Below, piece after piece: positions 6,273 to 8,480 of a stretch of 8,480 nt of DNA (the stretch's first letter is position 1; every line of letters begins with the position of its first letter). This stretch comes from Clostridiales bacterium (lineage in GTDB: Bacteria; Bacillota; Desulfitobacteriia; Desulfitobacteriales; Desulfitobacteriaceae), in the NCBI GenBank assembly GCA_027357125.1, contig DAHVVW010000068.1:1-8480 (forward strand), written 5' to 3'. A program made the position numbers and the translations under genes. Below the pieces are notes generated by a model. The model worked only from the letters and a program-made list of their open reading frames with translations, was not told the origin of the DNA and did no database searches.

Positions 6273-6659
6273 GTGGATATCTGGCAAATCGTAGGCCTGG
6301 CCCTGATTGTCACAGTAATCGGCGCCGTATTGCGCCAGTTCCGGCCGGAAATTGCTCTGCAGTTGACCATACTCGCCGGAGTCACAATATTTTTGCTCAT
6401 TCTTGGGAAGATCAAAATTATCATAGAACTTCTCCAAAACCTGGCTGATCAGGCAAGCATTAGTTCTTACTATTTGCTGATTGTGCTCAAGATCGTGGGC
6501 ATCGCTTATGTGGCGGAATTTGGGGCCCAGATCTGCCGCGACGCAGGGGAAGGAGCGCTGGCCAGCAAAGTGGAGATTGCAGCCAAAGTAACGGTGCTTA
6601 TTTTGGCAATTCCGATTATTACGGCCATCCTTGAATCTTTGATCCGGCTCTTAGGGTGA
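6273..6659 (+). CDS. spoIIIAD: Stage III sporulation protein AD
   Basis: This integral membrane protein of the SpoIIIA complex resembles SpoIIIAC but has more membrane helices. The 128 residues start MDIWQIVGLAL and show about four hydrophobic segments (about 5-20, 31-52, 66-84 and 103-125). Family features include the RQFRPEIALQ segment at 21-30 and a conserved polar stretch YVAEFGAQICRDAGEGALA at 79-97. The GTG start at 6273 is 6 bases after SD AGGAGG at 6261-6266, and this SD overlaps the spoIIIAC stop codon (6260-6262), so the two are likely translationally coupled. A longer frame from an ATG at 6201 lies inside spoIIIAC and has no SD role. Length is close to the ~130 usual for the family. 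Confidence 0.95.
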   Translation: MDIWQIVGLALIVTVIGAVLRQFRPEIALQLTILAGVTIFLLILGKIKIIIELLQNLADQASISSYYLLIVLKIVGIAYVAEFGAQICRDAGEGALASKVEIAAKVTVLILAIPIITAILESLIRLLG

Positions 6660-6669
6660 GGTGATGTAA

Positions 6670-7893
6670 GTGCTGCGTTTTCTGATCATGATCTTATTTT
6701 TTTTAATTTCCAGTGGGACAACTTCCCCGGTGCTGGCGGCAGATTTTGCTCCGGCCTCAGGCTTAACAGCGGCAGCTCCGGCCGCAACGGCTGTAGGCGG
6801 TGAGCAGGGTGCGGCGGGGAGTGTGGATATTGCCAAAGAACTCGACCTTACGCAAGTAAGGGGTTTCTTAGAGAAAATAGATGCTGACGTTCAGAGCTCT
6901 TTGCCCGGATTTTCCTTAAGCCAGATGTTCGAGGACTTAAAAGAAGGAAAATTGAACTTGCAGCCGGATAAACTCGGCAAAGCCCTACTCACCTTCTTAA
7001 CGCGTGAGATTCTTAATACCGGGCCGTTAATTGGAAAATTGCTTATTCTGGCTGTTTTGTGTGCCGTCCTGCAGCAATTGCAGTCCGCCTTCGGGGGCAG
7101 TATCGGCAAGATGTCAGAGATCATGGCCTATCTGGTTTTACTCGGGATAGCTTTAGCCACTTTCCAAGTAACGATGGAAATGAGCAGAGGGGCTATCGAC
7201 CAAATGGTGGGGCTAATGCAGGCATCCTTCCCTGTAATGCTGACCCTGCTGTTGACGATGGGGAACTTTACGACAGCAGCGTTGTTCAAGCCGATGGTAA
7301 TGGGAAGCCTGACTTTCTTAGCTACATTGGTTAAAACCGTGGTTTTGCCTCTCTTCTTCTTAAGCGCGGTGCTCCAGTTGTTTAATCATATCTCAGAGCA
7401 GTTCAAAGTGAGCAAGTTGGCCGAGTTCATGGAGTTCATCGGGAAAATCAGTCTCGGGTTTACCCTGACTCTGTTTATCGGGTTGATGGCGATTCAGGGT
7501 GTGACCGGCGGGGTTGCAGACGGAGTGGTGCTGAGAACAGCGAAATATTCAGCCGATCTGATTCCGGTGGTAGGCAAGTTTTTTAAGGATGCAGTGGAAT
7601 TAGTGGTAACTTCCGGACTCTTGATCAAGAATGCCCTGGGAATTGTGGCGATTATTGCGATTGCTTTTATCTGTCTAAGCCCGATCATAAAGATCCTGGC
7701 TATTATGTTTGCTTTCCGGATTTCAGCTGCCCTCATCGAGCCTCTGGGGGAAAAGGCCTTAGCCGACAGCCTGCAGAGCATGGCTAAGAGCCTGATTTAT
7801 ATAGCAGGCTCGGTCGCAACGGTGGCAATCATGTTTTTTATGACGGTGGCTGTGGTTGTAGGAGCCGGCAATTTGAGCGTTATGCTGCGTTGA
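6670..7893 (+). CDS. spoIIIAE: Stage III sporulation protein AE, polytopic membrane protein
   Basis: This is the large membrane protein of the SpoIIIA channel complex, with a permease-like layout. The 407 residues begin with a signal peptide (hydrophobic 4-16, probable cleavage after VLA at 21-23). A low-complexity Ala/Gly/Pro linker follows at about 24-50, then a soluble region to about 115 and around seven hydrophobic segments (about 119-139, 150-169, 186-206, 212-238, 260-280, 322-350 and 374-398). The conserved segment VADGVVLRTAKYSADLIPV at 282-300, continuing through VVGKFFKDAVE to 310, is diagnostic of the family, as is LIKNALGI at 318-325. The GTG start at 6670 follows SD GAGGTGAT at 6658-6665, which overlaps the spoIIIAD stop. 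The length is close to the ~400 expected. Confidence 0.96.
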   Translation: MLRFLIMILFFLISSGTTSPVLAADFAPASGLTAAAPAATAVGGEQGAAGSVDIAKELDLTQVRGFLEKIDADVQSSLPGFSLSQMFEDLKEGKLNLQPDKLGKALLTFLTREILNTGPLIGKLLILAVLCAVLQQLQSAFGGSIGKMSEIMAYLVLLGIALATFQVTMEMSRGAIDQMVGLMQASFPVMLTLLLTMGNFTTAALFKPMVMGSLTFLATLVKTVVLPLFFLSAVLQLFNHISEQFKVSKLAEFMEFIGKISLGFTLTLFIGLMAIQGVTGGVADGVVLRTAKYSADLIPVVGKFFKDAVELVVTSGLLIKNALGIVAIIAIAFICLSPIIKILAIMFAFRISAALIEPLGEKALADSLQSMAKSLIYIAGSVATVAIMFFMTVAVVVGAGNLSVMLR

Positions 7894-7914
7894 GTTAGGT
7901 AGGTGTCATTATAG

Positions 7915-8472
7915 ATGATGGAAACTTTGCATACTTTGGTACGCAATATTGCAGTAGTCCTGCTGTTGGCAGGCTTTTTGGAAATGCTGTTGCCCAACAC
8001 ATCCATGCGCGGTTTTGTCAAGCTGGTGATGGGTCTGTTCGTGATCTCGGCTGTGCTCGGACCGATCACGGAGCTTTTGCGTGCACCCCTGGCCATGGAG
8101 GTGCCGGCTTGGACGATGACAGCGCCTCGGGATTTGCCGGTTATGGCTGACGGACAGGGAGCCAGAGCTGGGCAGGATGCGGTGCAGGAGCAGTTCAGGA
8201 GGATTATCGTCAATCAGGTACAGGCCCTAGCTATGACTGTAAAGGGAGTTAGCGATGCCCAAGTAGAGGTTGACTTTGAAGAGGGCGGAAGGGATCTAAC
8301 TGATCAGCCGCGCATTTCCTTGATTAAGATTAAGCTTAGTGGGGTGAAGCCTATTGAACCGGTTAAGATCGGGCAGCCGCCAAGCGAGCTTTCGAAACGG
8401 GCGCAGGATATGCGCAAGCAGGTAGCATCCTTTATGGGCCTGCAGGAAGACAAGGTGATAGTTGAGGAATAA
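7915..8472 (+). CDS. spoIIIAF: Stage III sporulation protein AF
   Basis: This membrane protein of the SpoIIIA complex has an extracytoplasmic C-terminal domain that, in B. subtilis, resembles the ring-building folds of SpoIIIAG/AH and secretion ring proteins. The 185 residues have two N-terminal membrane helices (about 8-27 and 34-52) around the diagnostic LLPNTSMRGFVKLVMGLFV at 25-43. A long helical region follows (about 86-110), then an alternating beta/alpha domain (AQVEVDFEEG at 115-124, RISLIKIKLSGV at 133-144, a helix at about 158-173, and KVIVEE at the end). It is shorter than the ~206-residue B. subtilis protein as I recall it. ATG 7915 is followed directly by a second ATG. The SD AGGTAGGT at 7897-7904 is weaker than elsewhere in the operon, so expression may depend partly on coupling to spoIIIAE, which ends 21 bases upstream. 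The stop is a double TAATAA. Confidence 0.94.
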   Translation: MMETLHTLVRNIAVVLLLAGFLEMLLPNTSMRGFVKLVMGLFVISAVLGPITELLRAPLAMEVPAWTMTAPRDLPVMADGQGARAGQDAVQEQFRRIIVNQVQALAMTVKGVSDAQVEVDFEEGGRDLTDQPRISLIKIKLSGVKPIEPVKIGQPPSELSKRAQDMRKQVASFMGLQEDKVIVEE

Positions 8473-8473
8473 T

Positions 8474-8479
8474 AAGGTG
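8474..8479 (+). promoter_or_regulatory. Probable SD of the next gene (expected spoIIIAG), cut by the window edge
   Basis: AAGGTG follows the spoIIIAF stop by one base, like the SDs between the other spoIIIA genes. The gene itself lies outside the window. Confidence 0.35.
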
Positions 8480-8480
8480 C

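Overview
The window is a conserved chromosomal segment of an endospore-forming Firmicute. The protein sequences look most like the Desulfosporosinus/Desulfitobacterium (Peptococcaceae-type) clostridia. This genus-level guess is from overall family resemblance only. Every supported gene is on the + strand, packing is tight, several starts are GTG or TTG, and Shine-Dalgarno (SD) sequences are strong. No mobile element, CRISPR array, rRNA or tRNA gene is visible.

Left edge (1-437): an open frame runs in from before the window and ends at 284. It encodes a charged, repeat-containing tail of unknown function. A gap of about 150 bases follows, with a possible extended -10 promoter just before aroQ.

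Housekeeping block (438-4316): aroQ (type II 3-dehydroquinate dehydratase) overlaps pepP (Xaa-Pro aminopeptidase family, YqhT-like) by 4 bases. Then come efp (elongation factor P) and a ribonuclease J gene (rnj). The order aroQ-pepP-efp-spoIIIA matches the Bacillus subtilis yqhS-yqhT-efp-spoIIIA region, but here rnj sits between efp and spoIIIA. A GC-rich hairpin followed by a T-rich tract after rnj is a good terminator that closes this block.

Sporulation block (4476-8472): spoIIIAA, AB, AC, AD, AE and AF follow with gaps of 10-24 bases, each with its own SD. A sigma-E-like promoter candidate lies just upstream of spoIIIAA. In B. subtilis this operon is expressed in the mother cell under sigma E. 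With SpoIIIAG, SpoIIIAH and forespore SpoIIQ it builds the channel complex ('feeding tube') needed for late forespore gene expression after engulfment. spoIIIAG and spoIIIAH presumably lie just past the right edge; the last bases resemble the SD of the next gene.

Overall this is a well-known region rather than a new system. The points worth a second look are the unidentified repeat-bearing tail at the left edge, the unusual translation start region of rnj, the rnj insertion between efp and spoIIIA, the altered P-loop and extra length of SpoIIIAA, and the low-complexity linker at the N-terminus of SpoIIIAE.
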